64,000 nt of DNA, taken from Qipengyuania algicida. GTDB lineage: Bacteria > Pseudomonadota > Alphaproteobacteria > Sphingomonadales > Sphingomonadaceae. Positions 26,890-36,223 of this stretch are shown one piece after another; within the stretch, counting starts at the first letter, position 1, and the number at the start of each line of letters is the position of its first letter. A program made the position numbers and the translations under genes. A model generated the notes under the pieces. It saw only the letters and a list, made by a program, of their open reading frames with translations. It was not told the DNA's origin and ran no database searches. The stretch spans positions 310,001 to 374,000 of the forward strand of contig NZ_WTYA01000001.1 in assembly GCF_009828025.1 (NCBI RefSeq). The letters are read 5' to 3'.

Positions 26890-27348
26890 TCAAGATTTCG
26901 TTTCACCTGACTTGCTCAAGGGCAACTGCGGCTCATCGCTTTCCGTTTCGTCGGTGGAACTGACAGGACTTGCGTTAGACGTCGGAAGGGTTTCGGGTTG
27001 CGGGTGAGCAACTGCCGCCTGCGACGCCGCGGCGGAATCCCCGGCCCTGCCAATCGGCTCCATTTGAGGTCCATCGTCAGACGCAGGCATTTGCTCGTCA
27101 TGCGCTTCGGCATCCGGGTGCTCCGCCATAATACGGGCGTTGCGCTCGCGCCACTCGCGCTCGATCTCTGCCATTTCCGCCTCCCGGATCATGGCATCGA
27201 CCCCGGCCTTGAAATGGTTCGACATGCGCCGTGCTTGCCCGATCCAGCGCCCCAGTGTCCGCAAGGCGAAAGGCAAATCCTTCGGGCCGATAAAAATCAG
27301 CGCGATAATCGCGACCAGCAATAGCTCCGAGGGGGCGACATCGAACAT
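26890..27348 (-). CDS. tatB: Sec-independent protein translocase subunit TatB
   Basis: A 152-residue protein: short N-terminal membrane helix (SELLLVAIIALIFIGPKDLP), amphipathic helix with RTLGRWIGQARRM, coiled region rich in Glu/Arg, and a long disordered Ser/Glu/Pro tail. The glutamate after the start (APSELLLV) and GPKDLP motif distinguish TatB from TatA. It forms the substrate-receptor complex with TatC. Start ATG 27348. Confidence 0.94.
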   Translation of the reverse strand: MFDVAPSELLLVAIIALIFIGPKDLPFALRTLGRWIGQARRMSNHFKAGVDAMIREAEMAEIEREWRERNARIMAEHPDAEAHDEQMPASDDGPQMEPIGRAGDSAAASQAAVAHPQPETLPTSNASPVSSTDETESDEPQLPLSKSGETKS

Positions 27349-27377
27349 CGAGGAGCGACCTCAGAAGCGCAAGAAAA

Positions 27378-27629
27378 TCAATTGCGCCGTTCGGCGTGCT
27401 CCGCCGGCTGCGGATCCTTTGCCGCTTCGCTGGCTGGCTTGGCCTCGTGCTGTGGTCCTTCAATATGTTGCGAGGTTTTCTGCTTGTGCTCGTCCTCGTT
27501 CAGGCCGTCTTTGAAGCTTTTGATACCCTTGCCGAATTCGCCCATGATATCCGACACACGACCGCGTCCGAACAGGACCAGCACGATCGCCAGAACTACC
27601 AGCCAGTGCCAGATTGATAGACCACCCAT
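27378..27629 (-). CDS. tatA: Sec-independent protein translocase subunit TatA
   Basis: An 83-residue protein: MGGLSIWHWLVVLAIVLVLF is the membrane helix, followed by the invariant FGRGRVSDIMGEFGKGIKSF hinge and amphipathic helix, then a charged tail. TatA oligomers form the transport pore for folded proteins. The gene lies 29 bases upstream of tatB. A 93-base gap to scpB upstream may contain the tat promoter; I could not pick clear -35/-10 boxes. Confidence 0.95.
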   Translation of the reverse strand: MGGLSIWHWLVVLAIVLVLFGRGRVSDIMGEFGKGIKSFKDGLNEDEHKQKTSQHIEGPQHEAKPASEAAKDPQPAEHAERRN

Positions 27630-27722
27630 AAGAAATCTCCGAAAGGCAGGTGCCTTTCCTGCGTTACTTTCACTTTCCTACCTAGGTGAGAAAAGCGGGA
27701 ATTGCCAGTATCACGGACCAGA

Positions 27723-28331
27723 TTAATCGGCGCTGTCGTCAGTCTCCGCCATAAAACCGGCGTTATCGTCGCCATCGCCGATTACGGCGTCGAAGGCTTC
27801 GTCGACCGGATCGAGCAGGCCGGCAGCGCGCAGTTCGGCCAGGCCGGGCAAATCCTTGCGGCTGGACAGCCCGAAGTGATCGAGGAACTCGGGCGTCGTC
27901 GCGTAGATTGTCGGGCGCCCAGGCACTTCGCGCCGCCCAGCGATCCGCACCCACCCTGCTTCCATGAGCACGTCGAGTGTCCCGCCCGACGTTTGTACGC
28001 CGCGGATCGCTTCGATCTCGGCGCGGCTCACTGGCTCGTGATAAGCGACGATCGCCAATACCTCGGTCGCCGCGCGGCTCAGCTTGCGCTGCTGCTCTCG
28101 TTCCCGGCGCAGGAGATGTGCAAGATCAGGCGCAGTCTCGAAATGCCATCGGCCTCCACGCTGGACCAGATGGACCCCGCGCTCCTCATAATGGCTCGCC
28201 AGATCGGACAACGACGCCCGAATTTCTTCTTTCGGCGCATCACCAAGAATGCCCGACAGCGAATCGACATTCATCGGTTCCTCAGCAGCAAACAGCGCCG
28301 CCTCGAGAGCTCGCTCAAGCGAGACGTTCAT
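27723..28331 (-). CDS. scpB: segregation and condensation protein B
   Basis: A 202-residue winged-helix protein. Motifs ALEAALFAAEEPM at the start and LSRAATEVLAIVAYHEPVSRAEIEAIRGV are diagnostic of ScpB. With ScpA and SMC it forms the bacterial condensin that organises the chromosome. It overlaps scpA by four bases (ATGA). The acidic tail (GDDNAGFMAETDDSAD) is unremarkable. Confidence 0.95.
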   Translation of the reverse strand: MNVSLERALEAALFAAEEPMNVDSLSGILGDAPKEEIRASLSDLASHYEERGVHLVQRGGRWHFETAPDLAHLLRREREQQRKLSRAATEVLAIVAYHEPVSRAEIEAIRGVQTSGGTLDVLMEAGWVRIAGRREVPGRPTIYATTPEFLDHFGLSSRKDLPGLAELRAAGLLDPVDEAFDAVIGDGDDNAGFMAETDDSAD

Positions 28332-29131
28332 TGCGGCCGCCGTAGTCGCAACGGGCCAAACACCTCCTCCTGATCGATTTCCGCCTTACCGAGACGCGCC
28401 AGTTCGAGCGCAGCCACAAAACTCGATGCAAGCGCCGATCGCCTGAGGCGTAGATCAGCATGGGGCGGGAGAAAATCCTCCAGCCGCCGCCATTCGAGCG
28501 TCACCCCGAGCATTGCGGACACTCGCGAGATCGCGCTTTCCAGCGTCATCACCGGACGCTCGCGCACCAGATGAACGGCTGGTGTCGTGCGCGCCTTCAC
28601 CCTGCCATATGCCTCGATCAGAGCAAACTGATCGCAACGCCAGCGCGTACGACGGGCGATTTCCAGGCCCTCAGGCGCACCGCGCAAAAAAACGTCACGC
28701 CCGATGCGGTCGCGCGCCATGAGACGCGCCACCGCTTCACGCATCGCGCCGAGCCGCTGGAGCCGCAATTGCAGGCGTAGCGCGAGTTCCTCTGCGCTTG
28801 GCTCCTCCTGCTCTTCCTTCGGCAACAGCAGGGCTGATTTCAGGTAAGCCAGCCACGCGGCCATCACCAGATAGTCGGCGGCCAGTTCGAGCTTCAGCGC
28901 CTCGGCCTGATCGATATAGCCCAGATACTGGTCGACCAGAGCGAGGATCGAGATCGAGCGCAGATCGACCTTCTGGCGGCGCGCCAGATCGAGCAGCAAG
29001 TCGAGCGGTCCCGCCCAGCCGTCTAGCTCCAGATAAAGCGCCGAATCGTCAGTTTGGGTCGCCACGCCAACGCCGTTCCAATCATCCGACGAATCGTCAT
29101 CGGACGGCAGCAACAGCGCGCCGTCACTCAT
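28328..29131 (-). CDS. scpA: segregation and condensation protein A
   Basis: A 267-residue kleisin-family protein. LELDGWAGPLDLLLDLARRQKVDL and ISILALVDQYLGYI form the N-terminal SMC-binding domain, followed by ADYLVMAAWLAYLKSALLLP. The C-terminal winged helix lies near FVAALELARLGK. It bridges SMC heads and recruits ScpB. The start overlaps the end of nagZ and the end overlaps scpB, both by ATGA, so the three genes are translationally coupled. Confidence 0.95.
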   Translation of the reverse strand: MSDGALLLPSDDDSSDDWNGVGVATQTDDSALYLELDGWAGPLDLLLDLARRQKVDLRSISILALVDQYLGYIDQAEALKLELAADYLVMAAWLAYLKSALLLPKEEQEEPSAEELALRLQLRLQRLGAMREAVARLMARDRIGRDVFLRGAPEGLEIARRTRWRCDQFALIEAYGRVKARTTPAVHLVRERPVMTLESAISRVSAMLGVTLEWRRLEDFLPPHADLRLRRSALASSFVAALELARLGKAEIDQEEVFGPLRLRRPQ

Positions 29132-30150
29132 GCATTTTTTCCTACGAGTGCAAGCAACGCATCACGTTTAGCCAGTAGCTCGGCCGCAGGCTGCGAATCA
29201 GCAGGAGGCCCCATTGCGGAATGCACACGCTCGAGACGACGCGCTCCTTCGGGAGAAAGCGCGGGTATCCGCTCGACGATACCGACCATCTCGTCCATTT
29301 TCGCCCAGCAATTCAGGACGACATCGACTCCAGCGGCAATCGCTCTTTCGGCACGCTCGGGCACACTTCCCGACAGCGCCTCCATGTCAATGTCATCGGT
29401 CAGCAGCAGCCCGTCGAACCCGATCTCCGTGCGAATGATATCCTGCACGACCTTGTGCGACAGTGTCGCAGGATTCTCGCTGTCCCACGCGGTGAACAGC
29501 AAATGGCCGGTCATGCCCATGGGACATTTCGACGCCAACGCCTTGAAAGGGGCCAGATCATGCGCGAGATCTTCCTCGCTGGCAGTCACCGTTGGCATCG
29601 ATTTGTGCGTGTCGGTAGTCGAGCGGCCATGGCCGGGCATATGTTTGATGCAACCGACTATGCCGCTGCGCGCGAGTCCGTCGAGGATCGCACGCCCTAG
29701 GGCGGCAACCTGCATCGGTTCCGTCCCAAGCGCGCGGTCGCCAATAACGTCGTGCGCGCCCGGCTGTGGCAGGTCGAGCGGCGGATGGTAATCGACCGTA
29801 ATCCCCACTTCAGCCAGCTCGCGTCCGATCAATTCGGCACCGACCCTCGCCGCCTCGATCGCGCTTGCAGGCGCCAGCCGATAAAGGTCCGCGTAAGCAC
29901 CACCGGCAGGGTGATCGATCCAGACCGGCGGCCTCATCCGGCGTACGCGCCCACCCTCCTGATCGATGCTGATGAGCAGTCGGTCGCGCCCATGAATGGA
30001 GCGCAAGTCGTCTGTCAGCGCGCGAAGCTGGTCCCTGTCCTCGCAATTGCGCCCGAACAAGATGTATCCCACAGGATCGCAGTCAGCGAAAAACGCCTTC
30101 TCGTCAGCGGTGAGGCGCGGGCCGGAAAGTCCGAAGATCGCGGGTGTCAT
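29128..30150 (-). CDS. nagZ: beta-N-acetylhexosaminidase NagZ (GH3)
   Basis: A 340-residue cytoplasmic glycosidase that removes GlcNAc from anhydromuropeptides in cell-wall recycling. ISIDQEGGRVRRMRPP and the mobile loop KHMPGHGRSTTDTHKSMP, with the NagZ-specific Asp-x-His catalytic dyad, are clear; the nucleophile lies in LLTDDIDMEALSG. Size fits single-domain GH3 NagZ. The SPOR-domain murein-binding gene upstream fits a cell-wall context. Confidence 0.95.
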   Translation of the reverse strand: MTPAIFGLSGPRLTADEKAFFADCDPVGYILFGRNCEDRDQLRALTDDLRSIHGRDRLLISIDQEGGRVRRMRPPVWIDHPAGGAYADLYRLAPASAIEAARVGAELIGRELAEVGITVDYHPPLDLPQPGAHDVIGDRALGTEPMQVAALGRAILDGLARSGIVGCIKHMPGHGRSTTDTHKSMPTVTASEEDLAHDLAPFKALASKCPMGMTGHLLFTAWDSENPATLSHKVVQDIIRTEIGFDGLLLTDDIDMEALSGSVPERAERAIAAGVDVVLNCWAKMDEMVGIVERIPALSPEGARRLERVHSAMGPPADSQPAAELLAKRDALLALVGKNA

Positions 30151-30243
30151 ACGTTAGAGATTCGCAGTCTTGCCGATGCCGCGCAAGTCGGGAAACCATC
30201 CGAAATGTGCAAAAGCCTGCAGGCGATGCTTGCCAGGCCCGGA

Positions 30244-30963
30244 TCACTTCACCTGACAGGCAATACCCTCGGCGGAAAGCTTGGCACAGAGCTGGACCGC
30301 ACCCGTATGATCGCCCCCGACAGCCTGTAGACGATAGACACGGCCTATATCGGCATGGCCTTCGATAATGCGATAGTGCACGCCACTGAGCAAACTGGTC
30401 TGGCGCAACAAGGTGTTCCAGCCAGCCTCGGCGTCGGACTTGCTCGAATAGGCGCCAACCTGCACCGCCGTCCCCGCCGGAAGACCCGCGTCGACGGTCG
30501 GAGTAGCCGTCGGCGAAGCTGTTGCCTTAGGGCTGGCGGCGAGCGAAGCGATCGGCGAAGGCGGACCGGAGTTATTGGCGATCCGCCCTTCGACTGTCTT
30601 GCCCTCGCCCACGGCGAAGCTGGTATCGCCGGTGCCCGGGAAAATCTTTCCACCCGGATCGGTGGGTCGTACTTTGAACGGTCCTTCGGGCGCTGCGATC
30701 AGCGATCCATCGGGAGGCGGCCCGTCGGACAAGCCGCGATGGGTCAGGAACCAGATGCCGCCGACCAGAAGAGCAAGCACGACCAGCATGATCAGTCCAA
30801 GCCCGACAAGCCTGCCGGTATCATAAGCAGCTGGCTCATCTTCCTCGTCGCTTTCAAGCCAGGGCAGCCGGTCATCATCTTCCAGCGCGAGCTCCTGCTC
30901 ACGTGCAGATGCGCCGCGTTCCCACTCGCCCATGCCGCCGGACCCTTCGGGCCATGCCGCCAT
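30244..30963 (-). CDS. SPOR-domain protein with one membrane anchor
   Basis: A 239-residue type II membrane protein: an acidic cytoplasmic N-terminus (~50 residues), one membrane helix (LVGLGLIMLVVLALLVGGIW), a Pro/Ala/Thr-rich periplasmic linker, and a C-terminal SPOR domain from about residue 155 (GTAVQVGAYSSKSDAEAGW to LCAKLSAEGIACQVK). SPOR domains bind denuded glycan strands at the division septum, as in FtsN, DamX and RlpA. I chose ATG 30963 because AGGAG lies eight bases before it; a GTG at 30969 is too close to that site. The argS stop lies just before this start. Confidence 0.9.
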   Translation of the reverse strand: MAAWPEGSGGMGEWERGASAREQELALEDDDRLPWLESDEEDEPAAYDTGRLVGLGLIMLVVLALLVGGIWFLTHRGLSDGPPPDGSLIAAPEGPFKVRPTDPGGKIFPGTGDTSFAVGEGKTVEGRIANNSGPPSPIASLAASPKATASPTATPTVDAGLPAGTAVQVGAYSSKSDAEAGWNTLLRQTSLLSGVHYRIIEGHADIGRVYRLQAVGGDHTGAVQLCAKLSAEGIACQVK

Positions 30964-30965
30964 CG

Positions 30966-32705
30966 TCACATCTCCTCGACCGCCTCGACGCCCAGTATCG
31001 CCAGGCCGTTGCGGATCACCTGCGCGACCTGCGCTGCCATGAACAGGCGCGCAGCGGTCAGGGTGTTGTCATCGGACTGAATGATCCGCAATCCGGGATC
31101 ATCATTACCCGCGTTCCAGAAACTGTGAAAGGCCGCCGCAAGATCGCTGAGGTAAAAGGCGATCCGGTGCGGTTCGCGCGCTTGTGCAGCACTTTCGACC
31201 ACGCGAGGGAATTGCGCCGCTTCGCGGACGAGCGCGAGATCGGCTTCGACAAGCCGGTCGAGGTGATCGGCTGACGGTTCAACACCGGCCTTGCGCAATG
31301 TCGAACGGATCCGCGCATGAGCGTACTGGACGTAAAACACCGGATTGTCGCGCGACGCCTCGACAACCTTGGCGAAGTCGAAATCCATCTGCGCGTCGGG
31401 CTTGCGGGTGAGCATGGTGAAGCGCACCACATCCTTGCCCACTTCCTCGACCACATCGGCCAGCGTCACGAACTTGCCGGAGCGCTTGCTCATCTTCACC
31501 GGCTCGCCCGCCCGAAGCAGGCGAACCATCTGCACCAGCTTGACGTCGAACGGAACCTCGCGCCCAGCGCCCTTGGTCAGCGCCGAAACTGCGGCCTTGA
31601 TCCGCTTTACTGTGCCGGCGTGGTCGGCACCCCAGACGTCGATCAGCGCATCTGCGCTTTCGGCTTTCTGGAAATGATAGGCGAGGTCGGCCCCGAAATA
31701 GGTCCAGCTGCCGTCCGACTTGCGGATCGGGCGATCCTGATCGTCGCCGAACTGGGTGGAACGAAACAGCGGCAATTCAACCGGCTCCCAATCCTCCGGT
31801 GGGGCCTTGCCCTTGGGCGCTTCCAACACGCCATCATAGACGAGATCGCGCGCGCGCAGCCATGTTTCGGCCTCTTCCGGCTTACCGGCGGCCTGTAATT
31901 CGGCTTCGGATGCGAAGACATCGTGATGAATGCCCAGCAGATCGAGGTCCGCGCGGATCATATCCATCATCGCGGCGACCGCCTGCTTGCGGAACAGCGC
32001 CAGCCACTCGCTTTCGGGTGCCATGACGAAGCGATCGCCATATTCGGCAGCGAGGGTCTTCCCGATCGGGACTAGATAGTCGCCGGGATAGAGCCCTTCA
32101 GGAATCGCACCGACATCCTCGCCCAGCGCCTCTCGATAGCGAAGGTGCGCCGAACAGGCGAGGACATCGACCTGACCACCGGCATCGTTAATGTAGTATT
32201 CGCGCGTAACGTCATGCCCAGCCGCCTCGAGCAAGCCGGCCAGCGCATCGCCAACCACCGCACCGCGACAATGGCCCATGTGCATCGGCCCTGTGGGATT
32301 GGCTGAGACGAATTCTACATTCACTTTTCGGCCGCCCCCCATGGCCGAGCGACCGTAATCGGCACCGAGTGCGGCAATCGCCTTGAGTTCGCGCCGCCAC
32401 GCATCCTCTGTCAGCCGCAGGTTGATGAAACCGGGGCCAGCAATCTGTGCCTCTGTGACGTCAGGATCGGCGGTGAGATGCGAGACGATCTTTTCCGCCA
32501 GCGCACTTGGATTGCTCTTCGCGGGCTTGGCCAGAACCATCGCCGCATTGGTGGCAAGATCGCCATGCGAAGCGTCGCGCGGTGGCTCGACTGTCACGCC
32601 GTTGCGAGGGCAATCGGGCGGTAACACGCCTTCCATTTCAAGCGCATTGAGCACTGCATCGACCTTTGCGGCAAATGTAGCATGAAGCGTGTGCGTTTCG
32701 GTCAT
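30966..32705 (-). CDS. argS: arginyl-tRNA synthetase
   Basis: A 579-residue class I aminoacyl-tRNA synthetase. The HIGH motif appears as HMGH in [20 protein letters not shown], and the second signature as KMSKRSG in [15 protein letters not shown]. The N-terminal Add-1 domain and the C-terminal DALR anticodon domain ([18 protein letters not shown]) are present. Length is normal. It is the first gene of the minus-strand run reaching to tatC. Confidence 0.97.
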   Translation of the reverse strand: MTETHTLHATFAAKVDAVLNALEMEGVLPPDCPRNGVTVEPPRDASHGDLATNAAMVLAKPAKSNPSALAEKIVSHLTADPDVTEAQIAGPGFINLRLTEDAWRRELKAIAALGADYGRSAMGGGRKVNVEFVSANPTGPMHMGHCRGAVVGDALAGLLEAAGHDVTREYYINDAGGQVDVLACSAHLRYREALGEDVGAIPEGLYPGDYLVPIGKTLAAEYGDRFVMAPESEWLALFRKQAVAAMMDMIRADLDLLGIHHDVFASEAELQAAGKPEEAETWLRARDLVYDGVLEAPKGKAPPEDWEPVELPLFRSTQFGDDQDRPIRKSDGSWTYFGADLAYHFQKAESADALIDVWGADHAGTVKRIKAAVSALTKGAGREVPFDVKLVQMVRLLRAGEPVKMSKRSGKFVTLADVVEEVGKDVVRFTMLTRKPDAQMDFDFAKVVEASRDNPVFYVQYAHARIRSTLRKAGVEPSADHLDRLVEADLALVREAAQFPRVVESAAQAREPHRIAFYLSDLAAAFHSFWNAGNDDPGLRIIQSDDNTLTAARLFMAAQVAQVIRNGLAILGVEAVEEM

Positions 32706-32799
32706 CTCAACACAAATCCGTTCTGCGGAACTGGCAAAAGGCGGCCACTAGGACCGCCCAAAGCGACTGCCGCCACATGGCGGCCTTGGCAAGTTCGGG

Positions 32800-33477
32800 T
32801 CAGCGAGTAGCGTTGTAGGCGAGCTGTTCCTGGGTCATCTGGAACCCTACCAGCAACTCGAATGTAGCGCGTTGGACCGCCGCGCGAACCGAAGGCTCGG
32901 ACAGCGGATCGACAGCGGCATCGGCATCGCCTGCCTTGCGCGGACGAGTGATCTTTTCGCGCACATCTTCCGGGAGCGTCGCCGCCGCGCGATCGACATA
33001 GGCGGCTGCTTCGGCATGAGCCTGCGCGCGAGCCTGTCCGTCGGCGAAGTTCAGCGTCACCTTGCCGACCTGCTTGCTGACCACGGCACTGCCGCCACGA
33101 AGCACAACGGCGAAATAGGGCAACTCCACCTGCCGCGCGCCGCGCGTATCGGTTCGCCGTCCGAAGACATTGAATTGCGCCTGCGCATAGACCTTTGGCC
33201 CGGTATCGTCGCAGGTTGTGCGCACGTCCGTCATGGTCGCGGTGACGTCGATATCGCTGGCGAGCTTCTGTCCGCCAGGACGGAACAATGTGATATCGCC
33301 GGTGTAATCGGGGATACCCACCGTTGGGCATGGGCTGCGTACCGCGGAAATGCCGACGCCCTCGTTGAGCACGATTTCACCCTTGCGCGTACACCCGGCC
33401 AGCGCGAGGCCAAGCGCGGCGACCGCGATCATGCGCGATGACAGCAGGCGGGAAGACGGGGCGAATCGGTTGAGCAT
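32800..33477 (-). CDS. uncharacterised lipoprotein
   Basis: A 225-residue protein with a signal peptide and lipobox (AVAALGLALAGC, Cys at about residue 28). The body shows QFNVFGRRTDTRGARQVELP and a long helical Ala-rich stretch (ARAQAHAEAAAYVDRAAATL). I do not recognise a named family; similar lipoproteins occur widely in sphingomonads. It ends 94 bases before argS on the same strand and is divergent from ispH with 79 bases between starts. It may be part of the argS transcript. Confidence 0.8.
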   Translation of the reverse strand: MLNRFAPSSRLLSSRMIAVAALGLALAGCTRKGEIVLNEGVGISAVRSPCPTVGIPDYTGDITLFRPGGQKLASDIDVTATMTDVRTTCDDTGPKVYAQAQFNVFGRRTDTRGARQVELPYFAVVLRGGSAVVSKQVGKVTLNFADGQARAQAHAEAAAYVDRAAATLPEDVREKITRPRKAGDADAAVDPLSEPSVRAAVQRATFELLVGFQMTQEQLAYNATR

Positions 33478-33556
33478 TGCGTATCGGTTCCTTGCGGAGA
33501 GGCACAGGTCTCGCGCGCCCTAGCTTGACGCGCGCCAAAGCGCTAGAGGGCGAGAT

Positions 33557-34534
33557 ATGAATGCCCCCTTTCCCGAAACCGCCACGGTTGATTCATCGCG
33601 CCCCGCCCTGACCCTGCTGATTGCCGCCCCGCGCGGGTTTTGCGCGGGCGTCGACCGGGCAATCGAGATCGTCGAGCGCGCGCTCGCGAAATATGGCGCG
33701 CCGGTGTATGTACGACATGAAATTGTCCACAACCGCTTTGTGGTGAACACGCTGAAGGCCAAGGGCGCCGTATTCGTCGAGGAGCTTGATGAAGTACCTG
33801 ATGACGCTCCCGTAGTGTTCAGCGCGCATGGCGTGCCCAAATCGGTCCCTGCCGAAGCGCAGCGCCGCGAGATGCTTTATCTCGATGCCACCTGCCCGCT
33901 CGTAAGCAAGGTCCATCGTCAGGCCGAGCGGTTGATCGAAAAGGACAAGCACATCCTGTTCATCGGTCATGCCGGACACCCCGAAGTGATCGGGACCATG
34001 GGACAGGTTCCCGAAGGCTCGATGACGCTGGTCGAAACGGTCGAGGACGTCGCGAATCTGCCTTTCACAGAGCACGACGAACTATCCTTCCTGACGCAGA
34101 CTACGCTTTCGGTCGATGATACGGGCAAGATTGTAGCAGCGCTGAAAGAACGCTTCCCCCAGATCGTCGCCCCGCGCGCAGAAGACATCTGCTATGCGAC
34201 CTCCAACCGTCAGGAGGCGGTTAAGCGCATTGCCCCGGCAAGCGATCTCGTACTCGTTATCGGCGCGCCCAATTCGTCGAATTCGCTGCGTCTGGTCGAA
34301 GTTGCCGAGCGGCTTGGCACCGACGCCAGGCTGATCCAGCGCGCCAGCGACATTCAGCGCGAATGGTTCGAAGGCGTGGGAACGCTGGGGCTCACCGCCG
34401 GAGCTTCGGCACCTGAAACTCTGGTCCGCGAGGTGATCGCCCGAATCTCCCAATGGCGCGAGATCGACGAACAGCCCGTCACCACGGCGGAAGAGAAGAT
34501 GGTGTTCAAATTGCCGCGCGAACTCGCCGAATAA
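33557..34534 (+). CDS. ispH: 4-hydroxy-3-methylbut-2-enyl diphosphate reductase
   Basis: A 325-residue [4Fe-4S] enzyme, the last step of the MEP isoprenoid pathway, producing IPP and DMAPP. The three cluster cysteines are C29 ([13 protein letters not shown]), C113 ([11 protein letters not shown]) and C212 ([12 protein letters not shown]). The catalytic region includes AHGVPKSV and [15 protein letters not shown]. The following thrB starts two bases after the stop codon, so the two are translationally linked. Confidence 0.97.
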   Translation: MNAPFPETATVDSSRPALTLLIAAPRGFCAGVDRAIEIVERALAKYGAPVYVRHEIVHNRFVVNTLKAKGAVFVEELDEVPDDAPVVFSAHGVPKSVPAEAQRREMLYLDATCPLVSKVHRQAERLIEKDKHILFIGHAGHPEVIGTMGQVPEGSMTLVETVEDVANLPFTEHDELSFLTQTTLSVDDTGKIVAALKERFPQIVAPRAEDICYATSNRQEAVKRIAPASDLVLVIGAPNSSNSLRLVEVAERLGTDARLIQRASDIQREWFEGVGTLGLTAGASAPETLVREVIARISQWREIDEQPVTTAEEKMVFKLPRELAE

Positions 34535-34535
34535 G

Positions 34536-35513
34536 TTGGCTGTCTATACCCATCTCGGCGCCGAGCAGCTTGAGGGCCTGATCGCCGCTTATGACGTCGG
34601 CGCGCTGGTTTCGGCCAAGGGTATTGCCGAGGGCGTCTCCAACAGCAATTGGCTGATCGAGACCACCGGCACCCGCGACGAGCGCCAACGGTTCATCCTG
34701 ACGCTTTACGAAAAGCGGATCGACACCAATGAATTACCGTTCTTTCTTGGCCTGCTCGACCACCTCGCCCAGCGTGGATGCGCGGTCCCGGCAACGGTAC
34801 ACGATCGCGACGGCGCGGCCTGGCGCGAGATCGCAGGAAAATCTGCTGCGCTGATCGAATTCCTGCCGGGCGTTTCTCCCGGAAAACCTACCCCGGCCCA
34901 AGCCCGTGCAGTTGGGGCCGCGCTGGCGCAAATCCATCTGGCGGCGCGCGACTTCCCGCTTGCGCGCTGTGACGACCTCGATCTCGCCGCATGCACCGCG
35001 ATGCTCGCAAGCTGCGGCAAGGAACGGCTGGCAGAGATTGATCCTGCCCTCGCGCAGACAATCGAAGTCGCCCATGCGGCTGCCAAGCATCAGCCGGAAG
35101 GCTTGCCGGAATCGATCATTCATTCGGACCTGTTCCCGGATAATGTGCTGATGCTGGGCGACAGGGTTACTGGGCTGATCGACTTTTATTTCGCCTGCAA
35201 CGGCGCGATGGCCTATGATCTGGCCGTGACCCATGCGGCATGGTGTTTCGACCGGAACGGCGCTGTGCTCCATGGCAGGCTCTCCAACGCGCTGCTGGCA
35301 GGTTATGAAAGCGTCAGAGCGTTGCAGGACGACGAGCGCGCCGCACTTCCCGCGCTGGCTGAAAGGGCCTGCTTGCGGTTTCTTGCCAGCCGCGCCGAGG
35401 ACTGGCTCGAAACGCCTTCGGACGTGCAAGTCATGCGCAAGGACCCGATGGATTTCTGGCGTCGGCTCACCGTCTATCGCGAAATAGGAATAGACGCTTT
35501 CGCCAAGGCGTGA
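34536..35513 (+). CDS. thrB: homoserine kinase, ThrB alpha type
   Basis: A 325-residue kinase with the aminoglycoside-phosphotransferase fold, not the GHMP fold of E. coli ThrB. IIHSDLFPDNVL is the catalytic HxDxxxxN loop and GLIDFYFACNG the metal-binding segment. It phosphorylates homoserine in threonine biosynthesis. The start is TTG at 34536; this gives MAVYTHLGAEQLEGLIAAYD, and the MAVYT start is conserved in the family. It is sandwiched without gaps between ispH and rnhA, an arrangement common in alphaproteobacteria. Confidence 0.94.
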   Translation: MAVYTHLGAEQLEGLIAAYDVGALVSAKGIAEGVSNSNWLIETTGTRDERQRFILTLYEKRIDTNELPFFLGLLDHLAQRGCAVPATVHDRDGAAWREIAGKSAALIEFLPGVSPGKPTPAQARAVGAALAQIHLAARDFPLARCDDLDLAACTAMLASCGKERLAEIDPALAQTIEVAHAAAKHQPEGLPESIIHSDLFPDNVLMLGDRVTGLIDFYFACNGAMAYDLAVTHAAWCFDRNGAVLHGRLSNALLAGYESVRALQDDERAALPALAERACLRFLASRAEDWLETPSDVQVMRKDPMDFWRRLTVYREIGIDAFAKA

Positions 35514-35537
35514 ATCTGGTCTAGGGCCGCCAGCGCA

Positions 35538-35984
35538 ATGAAAAAGGTCGAAATATTCACCGACGGCGCCTGCAAGGGCAATCCCGGCCCCGGCGGCTGG
35601 GGCGCTCTGTTAAGGATGGGTCCGCATGAGAAGGAATTGTCCGGCGCAGAACCGGACACGACCAACAATCGCATGGAAATGACCGCAGCAATCCGCGCAT
35701 TGGCGGCGCTAATCGAACCCTGCCAGGTCGATCTGCACACCGACAGCCGCTATCTGATCGACGGGATCACCAAATGGGTCCACGGTTGGCAGAAGCGCGG
35801 CTGGATCAATGCCAGCAAGAAGCCCGTGCGCAATGCCGATCTTTGGCACGAATTGATCGCGCAGACCGCGCGACACGAAATTGCCTGGCACTGGGTACGT
35901 GGCCATTCGGGCCATCCCGAAAACGAACGCGTCGATCGGCTCGCCAGCGACGCCGCCGATCGGATCGCACGCGAAGGCGCTTAG
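35538..35984 (+). CDS. rnhA: ribonuclease HI
   Basis: A 148-residue endonuclease degrading RNA in RNA-DNA hybrids. The catalytic residues are D9 ([16 protein letters not shown]), E47 ([11 protein letters not shown]), D69 ([11 protein letters not shown]) and D133 ([10 protein letters not shown]), with H123 in WVRGHSGH. The basic handle region ([18 protein letters not shown]) is present. It is the third gene of ispH-thrB-rnhA and ends two bases before a convergent small gene. Confidence 0.97.
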   Translation: MKKVEIFTDGACKGNPGPGGWGALLRMGPHEKELSGAEPDTTNNRMEMTAAIRALAALIEPCQVDLHTDSRYLIDGITKWVHGWQKRGWINASKKPVRNADLWHELIAQTARHEIAWHWVRGHSGHPENERVDRLASDAADRIAREGA

Positions 35985-35986
35985 CC

Positions 35987-36163
35987 TCAGCTTTCGTCGA
36001 CGGTTTCCGCGCCGGGACCGTTCTTCTTCACCGATTCGATGGCGTTCTTGGCGCTGGCCTTGGACGAATAGCCTTCGGTCCAGAAGATGGCTTCGGAATT
36101 GTACATGAAGTACGCCACGAACTCGCCTGCCTTGTTCTTCTTGATCTTGAAATGATGCGCCAT
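35987..36163 (-). CDS. DUF1508 (YegP-like) small protein
   Basis: A 58-residue protein read as MAHHFKIKKNKAGEFVAYFM, YNSEAIFWTEGYSSKASAKN, then AIESVKKNGPGAETVDES. The pattern of a beta strand with GEFVAYF-YNSEAIFWTEGYSSKASA-NAIESVKKN matches one DUF1508/YegP repeat, which in characterised structures forms tandem or dimeric units of unknown function. ATG 36163 is followed by an uninterrupted frame to TGA at 35987; GGGAG lies upstream. It is convergent with rnhA, two bases apart. Confidence 0.88.
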   Translation of the reverse strand: MAHHFKIKKNKAGEFVAYFMYNSEAIFWTEGYSSKASAKNAIESVKKNGPGAETVDES

Positions 36164-36223
36164 TCTTCAATCTCCCTTGCGGTTCCAGAAGTCGCCGCAC
36201 CCTAACAAATGATATGCCTCTGG

